A stretch of DNA of 64,000 nt from Bubalus kerabau (lineage: Eukaryota; Chordata; Mammalia; Artiodactyla; Bovidae). Shown here one piece after another: positions 11,370 to 23,559 of this stretch (position 1 is the first letter of the stretch; every line of letters starts with the position of its first letter). Position numbers and translations under genes: made by a program. The notes below the pieces were generated by a model that had not been told where the DNA came from, did not search any database, and worked only from the letters and a program-made list of their open reading frames with translations. The stretch is taken from positions 7,824,501 through 7,888,500 of the forward strand of contig NC_073624.1 of the NCBI RefSeq assembly GCF_029407905.1, written 5' to 3'.

Positions 11370-13070
11370 TATCCTATTTTATTTTTCGCATATTTCCATA
11401 ATATTCCAGCATATTTCAGCATGATAAAAAGTCTTTTAAAAACATCTGCAATCTACAACTTAGAGATAACAACTATTAACATTTTGTAGTCTACCAGTGT
11501 CAATTTAAAAAATATAAGTGTGTATGTACCTGTGTATTTTATAAAATTTGGATCATACAACATAAAATCCTATTTATCCATTTCTATAACACACTGCTGT
11601 ACCAGTAAATACCCTACCCGTGGATAATTTTTAAGTATTTTTTACCCTGGGTGCAGCAGAGTCAAGCCTGATTTCCCACCTCCAAGGCAACCTGTGATCT
11701 AGGGGAGTGTGCAAACACACCCCTGTGACTCAGTTTGCCCCTCTCTATAATGGGAGCGCCCTTTCCACCTCCCAGCTGTAGTTTCAAGGACAGAATATTC
11801 ACTCTGCTGCCCAGGCCTCCCTTGCAAGGGAGACCTGGACTTGATTCCAGGTGGGGAACAACTGCCAAAGTCCATCCCAGGGGCCTCCAGACCTCTGAAG
11901 GACAGTGTCCCCTGCATTTGGGCACTTAAGTTCTATTCCTGAGCTCCACTTCAGAGCTGTCCTTCGCCTGTTTCTCTAGGCAGTGTCCCTGCCTTCCAGG
12001 CTGCATCAGGAACTCCTTGGGGGCCCCAGAGCCACCCTGCCCCCGCCTGTGGCTGCAATGTGGTTAGCAGTCACCTTTCTAGCTTCCCCCAGGACCCCTC
12101 AGGCCCCCCAGCGCCTGGCAGAGGGTCCTGCCCAGAGGAAGCTCTCATAAATGTGTGTTGGCTAAACAGGAAAGAAAAGCCATGGGGCATGCAGGATCCA
12201 GTGTGTGTCTGTGTGTGTGTGTGTTTAATCAAACCCCAAACCCCAAAACCAACTCCTCAGCGAGGCTTTACAACATGAAGTGCCAGGCAATTGAGGATTA
12301 GAGGGATGAACTGTCTTCCCCATCCCGCACACCCCTGCCCCCTGCTTTCCTTGGGAGGCTCAGGAGGAAGGAATAAGGGGGTGAACCACAGAGGGGCAGC
12401 CCGGAGGAGGCAGGCATGCGGGTTCTGGCGGGAGGAAGCAGCGCGAGCAAGAGGAAGGGCCCCTTCAGGCCACACTGTGCTCAGCGAGTCTCCGGGCTTG
12501 AGAAAGCAGGGAGGAAGCCCTGGGAGGGAGTCTGGGGCTGGCATCTCCCTGTGTGGCAATCGTGATTGCTCCAGAGCCAGCACTCCCCCTCGCCCACACT
12601 TCCTCCCTGTCTTCCCACCCCTCAGCCCCTCGGCCTGGGCCTGCACCCACACCCACGGCCCTCCTCTTGGCTTGTTTACCTGGTGAGGTGCAGTGGAGCG
12701 TGCTCCTTCAGGCCTCACTCAGCCTGACCGCCAGGGCTATGGTGTGGGAAGCTGCTTTGTTCCTGCTGTAAAGGGGGGACAATCAGTTCAGATGGTCTCC
12801 CCTTTAGTAGAGCTCATGAGTGGCTAGGGAGACAGAGCCCCCTTGATCAGTTTACAAAACCCAGGAGACAGGTTGCCCAGAACTTAGGACCTGAGCTCCT
12901 CCCCCAGGATCCAGACCAATTTCTGTGAGTGTCCCCAGTCTGCGGTAAAGGGCCTGGCATTTCAGGAGAGGAGGAATGCAAGAGGCTTGGGAAATACTTG
13001 CTGAATGAATGAGTGAGTGAACCATGTTAAATACACTGCAGTGACCACAGGACAAAGTAGAAAAGAGTAA
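11370..13070. other. Intergenic sequence, partly GC-rich
   Basis: No gene recognised. 12290-12770 is GC-rich with scattered CpGs and overlapping frames on both strands (up to 153 codons on minus). None resembles a known protein or has convincing coding structure. Confidence 0.45.
12202..12225. repeat. (GT)n microsatellite, interrupted
   Basis: Short GT array with one CT interruption, in unique sequence. Confidence 0.8.
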
Positions 13071-13224
13071 GAATTCCAGAGTCAAGCAGTCAGATCTGGG
13101 TTCCAATCTGTTCTCTGCCAAGTGCTAAATAGTCGCTTGGGGTAGGTTGCCTAAAAAGTTCTGAGCCCCAGTTTCCTGTAAAATGAAAGCAAAAGAATTC
13201 TACTTTGTTTATGAATTTTTTTTT

Positions 13225-13528
13225 TTAAAGACAACACCTTCTTCTTTTTTAAAATTCTTGTCTGTGCTGGGTCTTTGTTGCTGTGGAGGCTTTTCTCTAG
13301 TTGCCAAGAGTGAGGGCTACTCTCTAGATGCGGTGCTCCAGAGCAAAGGCTGTAGGGCGTGTGGGCTTCTGAAGTTGCAGGTCCTGCGACAAGAGCACAG
13401 GCTCAATAGTTGTGGCGTACAGACTTCATTGCTCTGTGGCATGTCGGATATTCCTAGATCAGGGATTGAACCCAAGTCTCCTGCATTGGCAGGAGGACTC
13501 TTCACCACAGAGCCACCAGGCAAGCCCC
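13225..13528 (-). repeat. Long tRNA-Glu SINE
   Basis: Antisense long-body SINE: GTGCTGGGTCTTTGTTGC, GTGGCATGTCGGATATTCC, and a head ending AGAGCCACCAGGCAAGCCCC. The 216-codon plus-strand frame over 13183-13833 is this SINE read backwards plus flank. Confidence 0.85.
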
Positions 13529-13654
13529 TGTTTATGAAATTTGTGTGGCATCTTTGTAGAGGATGTGGCATTAATAGGCTTAATAAATGTTCACTATTGT
13601 TGTTAGTATTGTTTACTAATTCAGCAAATATGCATCAAGCACCCACTATGCTGC

Positions 13655-13712
13655 AGAGGGCGCAGGTTCAATCCCTGGTCAGGGAAGTTCCCCTCGGTAT
13701 GACCAAAAAAAA
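13655..13712 (+). repeat. CHR-type SINE fragment
   Basis: Only the B-box region (GCAGGTTCAATCCCTGGTC) and an A-rich tail remain. Confidence 0.6.
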
Positions 13713-14424
13713 AAGAAAAGAAAAGTTTATCATGAAAAATAATAAATGCAAACCCATTAAAAGAAAAAGAAAAAAGAAGGTGACATTTGAGCCAAGACTG
13801 GAGGTGAGGGAGATAGACGTGCTAGTATCTTGAGGAAGAATGTTTGCACAGAAGGAACATGCCTGTGCAAAGCTCCCCAGGTGAAACGTGCCTGGCGGGG
13901 CTGGGGGTAGGGGCGGTCAGGGAAACTGAGCTGAGAGATGATGTCACAGGTCAGGCTGCCAGATCCCATGGGGCAGTGCTGGTCATGGTGAACTTGGCCT
14001 TTACTCCAGGTGGAGAGGAATCACTGCAAGGTTTTGAGCAAAAGAACGACATGATCTGACTTACATTTTAAAAGGAGGTGCAGAATGAGGCTGGGAGAAC
14101 CGGTGCATAGGTCCTGGTAGGGCAGTGGTGGCAATGAGAAATCATTGGATTCTGGGTGTATTTTGAAGCTGGGACCAGCTTGGTTTCCTGAGAGCTCTGA
14201 TCTGGAGTGTGTGTGTGAGACAGAGAGAGGAGATGATGGCGATGCTGAGCCTGAACTAACAGAAGGAATCAGTTGCCACCAACTGAGATGGTTGAGGCTG
14301 CAAGTGAACCAGGTTTTGGGGAGGAGATCCACTTCAATGTGGATGTATTAAGATCTAGATGTCAGACATGTGCATGAAGATATCCAATAGGATGTTGATG
14401 TAAAACAGTTGTTAGCATTGGTGG

Positions 14425-14632
14425 TGGTGGTTTAGTCCCTAAGTTGTGTCCGACTATTTTGACCCCATGGACTGTAGCCCACCAGGCTCCTCTGTCCCTG
14501 GGATTCTCCAGGCAAGAGTACTGGAGTGGGTTGCCATTTCCTTCTCCAAGGGAATCTTCCTGGCCCAGGAATCGAACCCGGGTCTCCTGCATTGCAGGCA
14601 GATTCTTTACTGACTGAGCTACGAGGAAGCAC
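14425..14632 (-). repeat. Bov-tA SINE
   Basis: Antisense copy from GGTGGTGGTTTAGTCCC to GAGCTACGAGGAAGC. Confidence 0.9.
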
Positions 14633-14744
14633 TACTATGAATATTTTCCTTCACTTTTACACCCAATCCTCACACTAGCAAGTGAGGAAGGCAGGCCAGG
14701 GATTATTGCCCCAGTTTGGCAGAATGGAATCTCTACAGAGTATA

Positions 14745-15243
14745 TACCTGAAATAATTGTAAAGAAGTAGTCAAGCAATTGCTGGTACATGAATCATAGC
14801 AGCACTATTCACAATAGTCCAATGGTGTCCATCAGTGGCTGAACAGATGTGTAAAATGTGGGAGGCCCATACAATGGGATGTTATTCAGCCATAAAAAGG
14901 GATGATGGACCAATGTATGCTACAAGGTGGATAAACCTCAAAAACATTATATTCAGTGAAAGAAGTCAGTCACAAAAGACTACATATTATCATTCTATTG
15001 ATATGAAATATCCAGAATGGTTAAATCTATAGAGACAGAAGGCAGATTAGTGGTTGCCAGAGGCTGGGGAAAGGGAGAAATAGGGAGGGATTACTTAATG
15101 GGCCCAGGGTCTCCTTTGGAAGTGATGAAGCTGTTTTGGAACTGGTAGGGGTGATAGAAAATGGGACTAAATGTCGCTGGGTTTTACACTTTAAAATGGT
15201 TCAAATCATGTTTTGTGAATTTTAATCTCAATTAGAAAACAAT
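14745..15243 (+). repeat. L1M LINE 3' end
   Basis: End of ORF2 plus 3' UTR of an old L1: CAGCACTATTCACAATAGTC, then GTGGTTGCCAGAGGCTGGGG, ending TTTAATCTCAATTAGAAAAC. Stops break the reading frame. Confidence 0.8.
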
Positions 15244-15539
15244 CCTTCTATGAAGAACCTAATGCCAGGCTTGTGGTACTCAGCGCCCTGCGGTGACTCC
15301 CGGGCTAGCTTCCTTGAAGCCTGTGAAGGACTCTCACCGGTTCTTCATCCCCCTTCTGAGCAGAGTAGCCCAGCGAGACAAAGGGATGTCTCCCCTGCGA
15401 GGTCAGTTCCGGGCTATTGGCTCTCCCAAACTCCAGACCAGGGAATCTGGTCTGACAAGCACGGAACTCGCATCTGAAATCAGCCCTGCCCTGCAAAGCC
15501 TGTGGCTGAGGGGTGTTGCTGGCGTCCCAGGGAACCTGT

Positions 15540-15640
15540 ACTTCCGGGTCTGTTCCTGGGAAGGAAGGAGCGGCAGCAGCCAATCAGGCTCCGCTGAGCG
15601 GCTGTATTTAACCCTTCAGGGTCCAGGCTCCCGAGACGGA
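15540..15640 (+). promoter_or_regulatory. Candidate cryptic promoter (ETS, CCAAT, TATA-like)
   Basis: Seen in order on the plus strand: ACTTCCGGG (15540-15548, ETS/GABP type), CCAAT (15580-15584) and TATTTAA (15605-15611). These sit in a short GC-rich, non-SINE patch with CpGs. The spacing suits a start near 15635. No downstream gene is recognised. The 203-codon plus frame over 15293-15904 runs through the patch and resembles nothing I know. A promoter for a non-coding RNA or an enhancer is possible; chance cannot be excluded. Confidence 0.35.
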
Positions 15641-15937
15641 AGGGACTTTTACGGATCATCTCTGAAGAAATGGAAGCTCCAGAAAGATAAATACCTTCTC
15701 CCAAGTCACGCCGCCTGTAAATGGCTGAGTCGGGACGAGGAGGAAGGGAACCAACATGGGTACGGCACCTACTCCGCGTCCAAGAGCCTCACAGAAGTCG
15801 TCTTCGCTCCATCTGCAGAGGAGATTCAGGGAGGTTTAGGCACCACGCCGACATCACACAGCGATGAAGAGGCAGGGCTGGCAGTTGAATGTAGGTCTAG
15901 CTGATTCTTATAATCTGTAATTCTTTTCTTTTAAAAA

Positions 15938-16128
15938 TATTTATTTTTACTTATTAGGCTGCAATGGGTCTTAGTTGCGGTCCACCGAATCAGTGGGGGC
16001 ATGTGAATTTTTTTTTTTTTTTTTCCTGGTTGCGGCATGTGAGAACTAGTTCCTTGACCAGGGATTGAAGTCGGCCCCCCTGCACTGGGAGTGCCCACTC
16101 TTAGCCACTGGACCACCAGGGAATTCCC
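15938..16128 (-). repeat. CHR-type SINE
   Basis: Antisense copy with an internal T-run (about 16009-16024). It ends with the head GACCACCAGGGAATTCCC. Confidence 0.85.
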
Positions 16129-16129
16129 A

Positions 16130-17090
16130 TAATCTGTAATTCTTGCTAGGCCTTTATCTGTCTGGTTCACACGTGTCTCCCCAACATCGAGGGAATGAAT
16201 GAAGGAATCAAGCTCTTTCCAGTCTCCCACACCTCCATCCAGATTCACCCTGATCAAAGTTAACAGACCCTAGGGGCGATTACACGGTTGCCATGGTAAC
16301 CGAACTTTAGAAGTAAGTGCTTCAGGCAATCCAGGACAAAACCAGTGAACCCTTCTCTCTCTGCAATAATTACAGCTTTTCTGTCCAAGCCGACAAAGGT
16401 TAACACAAAGCAGCAAAGAGGAGAGAGTGCCTGATGACAATAAAGTCATACTTTATTGCTCTTGACCATCCTTGTTGACCAAGGACCCTATTTGTCCCAC
16501 CACTACAGATCCCTAGTTTAAAAAATGATATCTACCGAGGACACTTGCCCATAAGTGATAAATAAATTGTAGCCTCATTCTTTATCCATCAACAATTACG
16601 GAACTACCATCAGAGCTTCAGGAGATAACCATCCCCTCAAGAGCTTTGATGGTATTTTAGCCCCAAATCAGAAACTCCACAGTTTCGTTAAGTAGTTCAT
16701 GCCTGTAGGGTTAAGACTTTCTGAAATATAGGAAATAGCTTCCTGAGGCCTTTCTAAACAAAATCAGAAGTGAGACTGAGGAAATAATCACAGCTACCAA
16801 GAACCTTAAAAGAATTGTGATGATTATGCAAGTAAATGAGAAAGCCTGAACTAAAGGGGTGGTTTTCTAGGAAATCATAAATTACAAAAATCAGTCCTTA
16901 AAGACCATTAAATTGTAAACAGACCAAATATTACATAAGAAAATGAAAATGTTTATTAAAGAGCTATTCTCCCACACGTAAAAGGAAAAGAAAGTACTGA
17001 GTCCAAACAAGACTTCAGGTGAATTCAAGCAGAACTTTATAAAGTGATGAGTAAAAATGCCATTCAAATGGTTCATGGCCCTAGAAGTGA
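16130..17090. other. Intergenic sequence, nothing recognised
   Basis: Mostly AT-rich, with no frame or repeat that I can name. Confidence 0.45.
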
Positions 17091-17094
17091 TACG

Positions 17095-17330
17095 AAAGCA
17101 GCTACATTTGTAGAGTCCCAGTGGCAGACACAGTTCTGAGTGCTGTGTTCATTTAATTCTTAGAATAAAGGATTATTCCTGTTTAAAGATAAATTACTAT
17201 TCTCACTCTAGAGATGAAAAAACACAGGCGAAAGGAGTCAATAAGTAGTTCAGGGTGACACAATTAGTAAGTGGCAGATCCTAATTTGGACCCAGTTGAG
17301 TTTAGCTCCAGAATTCACTCTGAACCACTA
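17095..17330 (-). repeat. MIR
   Basis: Reverse MIR with recognisable GTGTTCATTTAATTCTTAGA, AGAGATGAAAAAACACAGGC and AATTAGTAAGTGGCAGATCC blocks. Confidence 0.8.
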
Positions 17331-17529
17331 CGTCAGGTCAACTCTTCCAAATTACCTTTATGAATATTACATATCAATAACCAAGTCTGTCAGTAATGGC
17401 ACAACACAGCAACACCACGAATTACCTCACGTATGAATACAACAGCAAAACCTGTAAACCCAATACTAGCAAATGTAACACAGCAGCACATACAAAGTTA
17501 TACACTACAACCGAGTAGGTCGCACCAGG

Positions 17530-19515
17530 AATAAAAGACAGTTCAACATTAGAAATACCATCGATATTATTCACCATATTGACAAATCATTGGAGAAAAA
17601 TTGTCTGATTATTTCAGAGATGTTGAAAAGGTATTTGAAAAAGTTCAAAAATCCATGTTTGATTTTTAAGACAATTCCTTAACAAGAGGATGGGAAAAAT
17701 GCATCCTTAAAGTACAATTACACCCCACAGCCACCTCCCTCAACACGCACACCCATACAAATACATATGTATATACCTCAAGCCAAAAAGTCTAAAAGAC
17801 TTCTCATTAAAGTCAGGACGAAACTAGTATATCCACTACCATCACTTTTATTTATAATTGTTCCAGAGGCATTTACCAATGTAATTAAACAGTTATAAAG
17901 ATGGAAAAAGTGATATAATTATTATTTACAGGTGAAATGATACAATTATATTTTAGAAAGCCTACAAAATTCAACTAGAAAATTATAGCACACAATTCAG
18001 TGATGGATCTCCGTACACATTTCATATACAAAAATCAATAGCCTTACTAGATATAAAAAGATTGGTTTGAAAATATAATGGAAGACTTTTTTTTTTTAGC
18101 CAGTTCCTAGTTCCCTGACAAGGGATCAGACCCCTCCCCTCCCCCTTGCAGTGAAAACACGGAATCTTCACCATTGGACCACCAGGGAAGTCCCAGAGGA
18201 CTTATATTTTGACCCAGCAATTTCAGCATACTTGTGCATACATTCATTCATTTATTCTGCAGTTACTACTGAATGCTTACTTATTCCATATCAGATAGCT
18301 TTCTGAGTGCCAAGATTGCAAATAAACAAGCAAATTGACAAAAATAAAACAAATAACAACAAAAACCTTTTTAATCTAGTGGTAGGAAACAGATAATAAG
18401 CATAATTTTAAAAGTAAATGATACAATGTGTTAGAAGAAGATTACTGTCAGGATAGGGAGATTGGGCGTACTAGTTGGTCAGGATAGGCCTTGTGGAGAA
18501 GGAGGTGAGGGGCTGAGCCATGTGAATATGGGCACTGGGGGGAGGGGGCATGCACAAAGTCCCTAGGGTGGGATTATGCCTGATGAGTGCACATGAGTCA
18601 TGTGTAATAGCAAAAGATTCAAAGAAGTATTCATCTATAGGGAACCAGTTTAAACAAAATACATCTACCAATGGAATACTATGCAGCTATACAAAAAAAC
18701 AAAGGAAACTCTCTGTGGTGTGAAATAGGAAGATCTCCAGTTTAGTGGAAAAAAGCAAGGAGCAGAACAGATTTTAAATCATGCTGGCTTTGCATATCCA
18801 AAGGAGGTAAATCAGTGTTAGAAAGATGTCACTTTTTTCTCAACTAATTTATAAATTTAATATGGGCTCTCCCCAAAGAAAAAGAAAACTAGTTTTTAAG
18901 AGCTAAGAAAATTCTTAAAAAGAGAGTAAGTAGAGGAACTAGCCCAACTGGATATTAAAACATATTATAAAGCTATGGTAATTAAAATACTTTTGTATGG
19001 AAACATGAGTAGAGATCAATAGAGTAAAATATCCTGAAACAGACCTAAATACACATAGGAAATCATAGATTATGTAAGAAGTTTTCCTGGGAGTATGAGT
19101 AGCCATTTGGAAACAAATACATCTGTATCCTTCCTGTAGTACTTACTCTAAAATAAGCTGCAAATGGCTCAAAGATATAAATCTAAACTACGAAACCATA
19201 AAAGCAGCAAATTTAAAAAAATTTATAATCTTGCAGTGGGATGGGCTTACTTAAGCATGATGCAAAACTCAGAAGTCATCAATTCTGACCACAATAAAAG
19301 TTTCAAAATTTTCCATGGAAAAAAATAAGAAAGTCAAAAGACAAACTAAGCAATAGTTTATGCAACATAGGTAACAGACAAATTTCTGTAACATAAAGAC
19401 AACTCATATATCAAAATACAAAAAGCTAAGATCCTATAGAAAAACTGTCCCAGGATATGAACAAAGAGTTCACAGAAATGGAAATTAACATGGCTCTTAA
19501 ATACATTAAAAAGAT
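17530..19515 (+). repeat. Degenerate L1M ORF2/3' fragments
   Basis: The text decodes to broken L1 ORF2 in the plus direction. FNIRNTIDIIHHIDKSLE-like residues occur near 17545. An ATTAAAGCTATGGTAATTAA-type stretch occurs near 18960-18985. A SINE interrupts it at 18087-18194. It is probably more than one old L1 fragment. Confidence 0.65.
18087..18194 (-). repeat. CHR-type SINE
   Basis: Antisense copy: T-run, GTTCCCTGACAAGGGATCAG, and head ACCACCAGGGAAGTCCC. Confidence 0.85.
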
Positions 19516-19519
19516 ACTT

Positions 19520-19841
19520 GTGTGCTCAGTCGCTTCAGACATGTCTGACTCTTCGTAACTCCATGGACTTTGTCCATATTCTTTGTCCACAGGATTCTTC
19601 CTGGAAAGAATACTGAAGTGGGTTGCCATCCCCTTCTCCAGGGGATCGATCCGGGGATCGAACCCACATCTCCCTCATCTCCTGCGTATTAGGCAGATTT
19701 TTTTTTTTACCACTGAGCCACTGGGTAAGCCCAAAATCGCTCAGTTGTGTCCGACTCTTTGCAACCCCATGGACTGTAGCCTACCAGGCTCCTCAGTCCA
19801 TGGAATTTTCCAGGCAAGAGTACTGGAGTGGGTTGCCATTT
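19520..19841 (-). repeat. Bov-tA plus partial Bov-A unit
   Basis: A full antisense Bov-tA (19520-19732) is followed directly by a second partial antisense unit (19737-19841) that stops after AGTACTGGAGTGGGTTGCCA. Confidence 0.85.
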
Positions 19842-19854
19842 AGACTCAAGGATT

Positions 19855-20160
19855 GGCAAAGATAAGTGGTTAAGAATCTGCCTTGCAATGCAGAGGACGC
19901 TGGTTTGATCACTGGTCCGGTAAGATCCCACATGCCGAGGGACAGCTAAGCCCCTGTGCTATGGCTGCTGAACCCTCACTGCGGAGCCCACAAGCCACTA
20001 CCACTGAAGCCTGTGCACGCTAGAGTCTGTGCTCAGCAACAAGAGAAGCCACCACAATGAGGAGCCTGTGCACTGCAACTAGAGAGTAACCCCCACTTGC
20101 CACAACTAGACAAAGCCTGTGCACAGCCACGAAGACCCAGAGCGGCCTAAAAGAAAAAAA
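19855..20160 (+). repeat. Long tRNA-Glu SINE
   Basis: Sense copy lacking its first bases: GGTTAAGAATCTGCCTTGC, the long CTGTGC-rich body, ending CACGAAGACCCAGAGCGG and an A-run. Confidence 0.85.
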
Positions 20161-20548
20161 ATTCTTCTTTAAAAAAATACAGTGGTTTGATAACATATGG
20201 CTCATAATCTATTTTCATTGAATAGTGCTGATCTAGATTGAAACCAGTTCCCCGTCAGCTGTTAAATCACTGAGCTACAGCACCTGGAGGACTCGTCCTT
20301 CCAAATCCACTAGGATCATAGCAGGAGCTGCCAGGCTCAACCCTCTGAGGCCCAGGCAGGGATGCTCATCCCGCCATGCCTGTTACTCCTCAGTCACTGC
20401 CCCAGATATCAGCTGTTTTGGCCATCTCTTTTCTCCATACCATTCTGTAATTACCCTCTTTTTTTAATAGCCCTCTGCTCTCCACCTTCTGAAACTTTTT
20501 TCCTTTTCTCTTTGGAAAGCTGATTCTTGGTCAAAAAAAATCACCTAG

Positions 20549-21167
20549 GGACCTTCCTGGTGGTCCAGTGGTTAAGGCTGTGTGCTTCCAATGCAGGGGG
20601 CACAGGTTCAGTCCCCTGTCAGGGAGCCAAGATCCCATATGCCTCAGTTCAGTTCAGTTCAGTTGCTCATTCATGTCCGACTCTTTTCGACCCCATGAAT
20701 CGCAGCACACCAGGCCTCCCTGTCTATCACCAACTCCCAGAGTTCACTCAAACTCACGTCCATTGAGTCAGTGATGCCATCTAGCCATCTCATCCTCTGT
20801 CGTCCCCTTTTCCTCCTGCCCCCAATCCCTCCCAGCATCAGAGTCTTTTCCAATGAGTCAACTCTTCGCATGAGGTGGCCAAAGTACTGGAGTTTCAGCT
20901 TTAGCATCAGTCCTTCCAATGAACACCCAGGACTGATCTCCTTCAGAATGGACTGGTTGGATCTCCTTGCAGTCCAAGGGACTCTCAAGAGTCTTCTCCA
21001 ACACCACAGTTCAAAAGCATCAATTCTTCGGTGCTCAGCTTTCTTCACAGTCCAACTCTCACGTCCATAAATGACCACTGGGAAAACCATAGCCTTGACT
21101 AGACAGACCTTTGTTGGCAAAGTAATGTCTGCTTTTTGTGGCCAAAAAGTTAAAAAAAAAAAAAAAA
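20549..21167 (+). repeat. CHR-type SINE split by a BovB 3' end
   Basis: The CHR head and B box (20549-20644) and a CHR-like tail (about 21125-21167, GTGGCCAAAAAGTT plus A-run) flank an antisense BovB fragment. The BovB copy therefore landed in a pre-existing SINE. Confidence 0.75.
20645..21120 (-). mobile_element. BovB LINE 3' fragment
   Basis: The minus-strand frame of 149 codons (20671-21120) is the C-terminal part of BovB ORF2: ESWTVKKAEHRRIDAFELW, then ILKEISPG and MRWLDGITDSMD. It is 5'-truncated and has no RT palm. Its 3' end is a CAGTT-rich short repeat. Confidence 0.9.
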
Positions 21168-21173
21168 GTCGAA

Positions 21174-21600
21174 ATAACCTGAAAGCCCATCAAGGCATGA
21201 ATGTATGAACAACATGTGGTCTATTCATTTAACAGAATATTATCCCACTACAAGAACTAAGTACCAACACATGCTACAACATAAACCCGGAAAACATGCT
21301 AAGTGAAAGAAGCCAGACACAAAAGGCCACTAATTGTATGATTCCATTCATATGAAATGTTCAGATTAGGTAAGTCCATAGAGACTGAAAATAGAGAAGT
21401 GGTTACTGGGAGAGAAGGGAAGATGGGGAGTGATTGCTAGGTGGTACAGGCTTTCTTTTGGAGATGATGAAAATATTCCAGAATTAGGTAACGATGATGA
21501 CTATACACCTTTACAAATGTACTAAAATCCACTGGATTGTGCATATTAAAATGTGAATTTTATGGTATGGGAATTATATCTCAGAAACGAACAAAGAGAA
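21174..21600 (+). repeat. L1M LINE 3' end
   Basis: Old L1 3' terminus: TAAGTGAAAGAAGCCAGACA, GTGGTTACTGGGAGAG, ending GGAATTATATCTCAGAAAC. Confidence 0.8.
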
Positions 21601-21660
21601 AGAGGCCAACAATCTGGATCATTGTGAGAAACCTGATGTTTTTCATATTGACTTAAATTC

Positions 21661-21784
21661 TTTTTTTTTTTTTTTTTGCTGCACCACGCATCTTGTGGGA
21701 ACTTAGTTCCCCAACCACAGATTGAACCGTGGCTCTAGCAGTGAAAGCGCCGAATCCTAACCGCTGGATCACCAGGGAATTCCC
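21661..21784 (-). repeat. CHR-type SINE
   Basis: Antisense copy with a T-run of about 17 bases and a head ending ATCACCAGGGAATTCCC. Confidence 0.85.
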
Positions 21785-21879
21785 TTACTGACTTAATTTT
21801 TGAGCAAGCAAAGCAAAGTAGTATTTGGCCTGTAGGCCACCAGTTTGGAACCTTGGAACAGAAATCACGCTCTTTTCTG

Positions 21880-22560
21880 AGGTCACCCATTCCCAGGACC
21901 CTCCCGTGCTCAAGTATTCCCCCTCCCTTTCTTGCACCCGACCCAGTCTTCTTCCAGACCCTCGTCCTTCCCGCCTCCTCTGAAGTCCCCATCTCGGCTG
22001 TGCTCATTCACTGACAGCTCAGTTTCTATCTTTGTCTCCCCTCCAGCCCCTCCTTTGCTCTGCTACCTTCGTGCCCACGTATGAGCCCCTCCTTTCCAGC
22101 TGTTAGTGGCTTGAACTCTTGTTCTGTGACCTCAGGCCTGTCTTTGACTCCACACCTGTCCTCACTCCCTTCCCCTCCCTTGCGGATTCCGCAATTCCCC
22201 ACCGTGGCTGCTCTCTTGACAACATCCTCTTCTCCCTGTTGCACCTCCCTGTTGAACCTGCCTGGAACCCCCACCTCGGGGTCAGTCTGATTGCCCTTCC
22301 TCTCCTGGGGAGCGCCTGGGCCCTGAGCTTTGCTGGAGGAAATCGTGTCACCACAGGGCCCATTGCCATCGATTCACAGATGGTGACTGTCACTGGGCCC
22401 TCGTCAGCTCACTCTACGGCCCACTGCAGAGGCTACCTCTGACCTCACCTTCTATTCCACACAGAGACCGAAGGCCCTCAGACAGGATCTCCCCCCAGTG
22501 TCCTGCCACCGAGGAGCTCACCTGATTGCCTCCTGAAGGGAATATGTGTCCTTTTGCCAT
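21880..22560. other. Intergenic, C/T-rich, possible L2 relic
   Basis: Pyrimidine-rich text resembling decayed L2. Frames of up to 107 codons on both strands have no recognisable domain. Confidence 0.3.
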
Positions 22561-22565
22561 CTTCT

Positions 22566-22994
22566 GTGTCTGAATGTTGGTCCCCCCAAATTTATGTGCT
22601 AAATCCTAATACCTGGGACTTCCCTGGTGGTCCAGTGGCTAAGACTCTGAGCTCCCAATGCAGGGGTCCCAGGTTCGATCCTTAGCAGGGGAACTAGATC
22701 CCACATGCTGCAACTGACATGGCATGGCCAAATTAAAAAAAAAATCCTAACACCTAATGCAATGGTATTAGGAGGTCTTTGGGGGTGATGAGGTCACTCC
22801 ATGAATGGGATTCATGCCATATAAACAAGGCTCCAGAGGGAGCCACCCTTAGCCCGTCTATCACGGGATGCAGCACCAGACACCAAATCCGCAGTTAAAC
22901 TCCCAGCCTCCAGAACTGTGAGAAATACATGTTTATTGTTCGTAAACAACCAGGTCTGTGGTATTTTACTATAGCAGCCTGGATGGACTAAGAC
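22566..22994 (+). repeat. Solo LTR, MLT1-like (ERVL-MaLR class)
   Basis: Begins TGTCTGAATGTTGGTCCCCC and ends with CTCCAGAACTGTGAGAAATA followed by TTTACTATAGCAGCCTGGAT and GGACTAAGAC. No internal retroviral coding sequence is attached, so it is a solo LTR relic. The subfamily is not resolved. A CHR SINE at 22615-22741 is inserted in it. Confidence 0.75.
22615..22741 (+). repeat. CHR-type SINE with target duplication
   Basis: Complete sense copy. It is flanked by AAATCCTAATACCT (22601-22614) and AAATCCTAACACCT (22742-22755), 13 of 14 bases identical, which is the target-site duplication inside the LTR. Confidence 0.9.
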
Positions 22995-23559
22995 GTCATA
23001 TAAGGCCAGTCCTCCCCACTGTGTGGACTCTCACCCCCCAAACCCCACTTTCCACGCCTGGATGCCCCCTCAGGCTTCTGTGGGCTCTCTGACTCTTTGC
23101 CAAGAGCAAACCAAACTCCTCATGTCTCTTCCTCCCTCCCTGCCTCTCTCTTCCCCTCTGTGTCCTTTCCTAACAACTAGCCTCTTCCCTTCCTAAGCTG
23201 ATTCTTTTTGAATGAGTTGTCTACACTGGCTGCTTCAGTTTCCCCATACATCCCTTGATCCCCACGACAACCTGGCTTCTGCTCGCAGTTCCACTGAACC
23301 CTTTCCTGCAGGCCCCACCTGTCTCCGCCTTGCTCAATCAAGGGCACTTCTAAGTTCTTAGCTTCCTGGGCTTCTCAGAGCAGCTAACAGCCCAGGGGTC
23401 TGCCCTGCAGCAGGTGATGTGGTGGAGGGGTCTTGGGGAATGCACTCAAGTGACATTTAATCCAGGCTGGAGGGGGCCAGACAGGGCACCCTGGAGGAGG
23501 TGACCTCAGAGCACAGCGGGAGAAGATGAGTAACTCAGCCAAGCGGAGAAGGGACACAG

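Noticed and set aside
13183..13833. 216-codon plus-strand frame
   Set aside because: It reads an antisense tRNA SINE and a CHR fragment; the translated text is SINE sequence.
15293..15904. 203-codon plus-strand frame
   Set aside because: It runs through the promoter-like patch with no recognisable domain, and a long frame can arise by chance in GC-rich sequence. Kept only as a note under the regulatory candidate.
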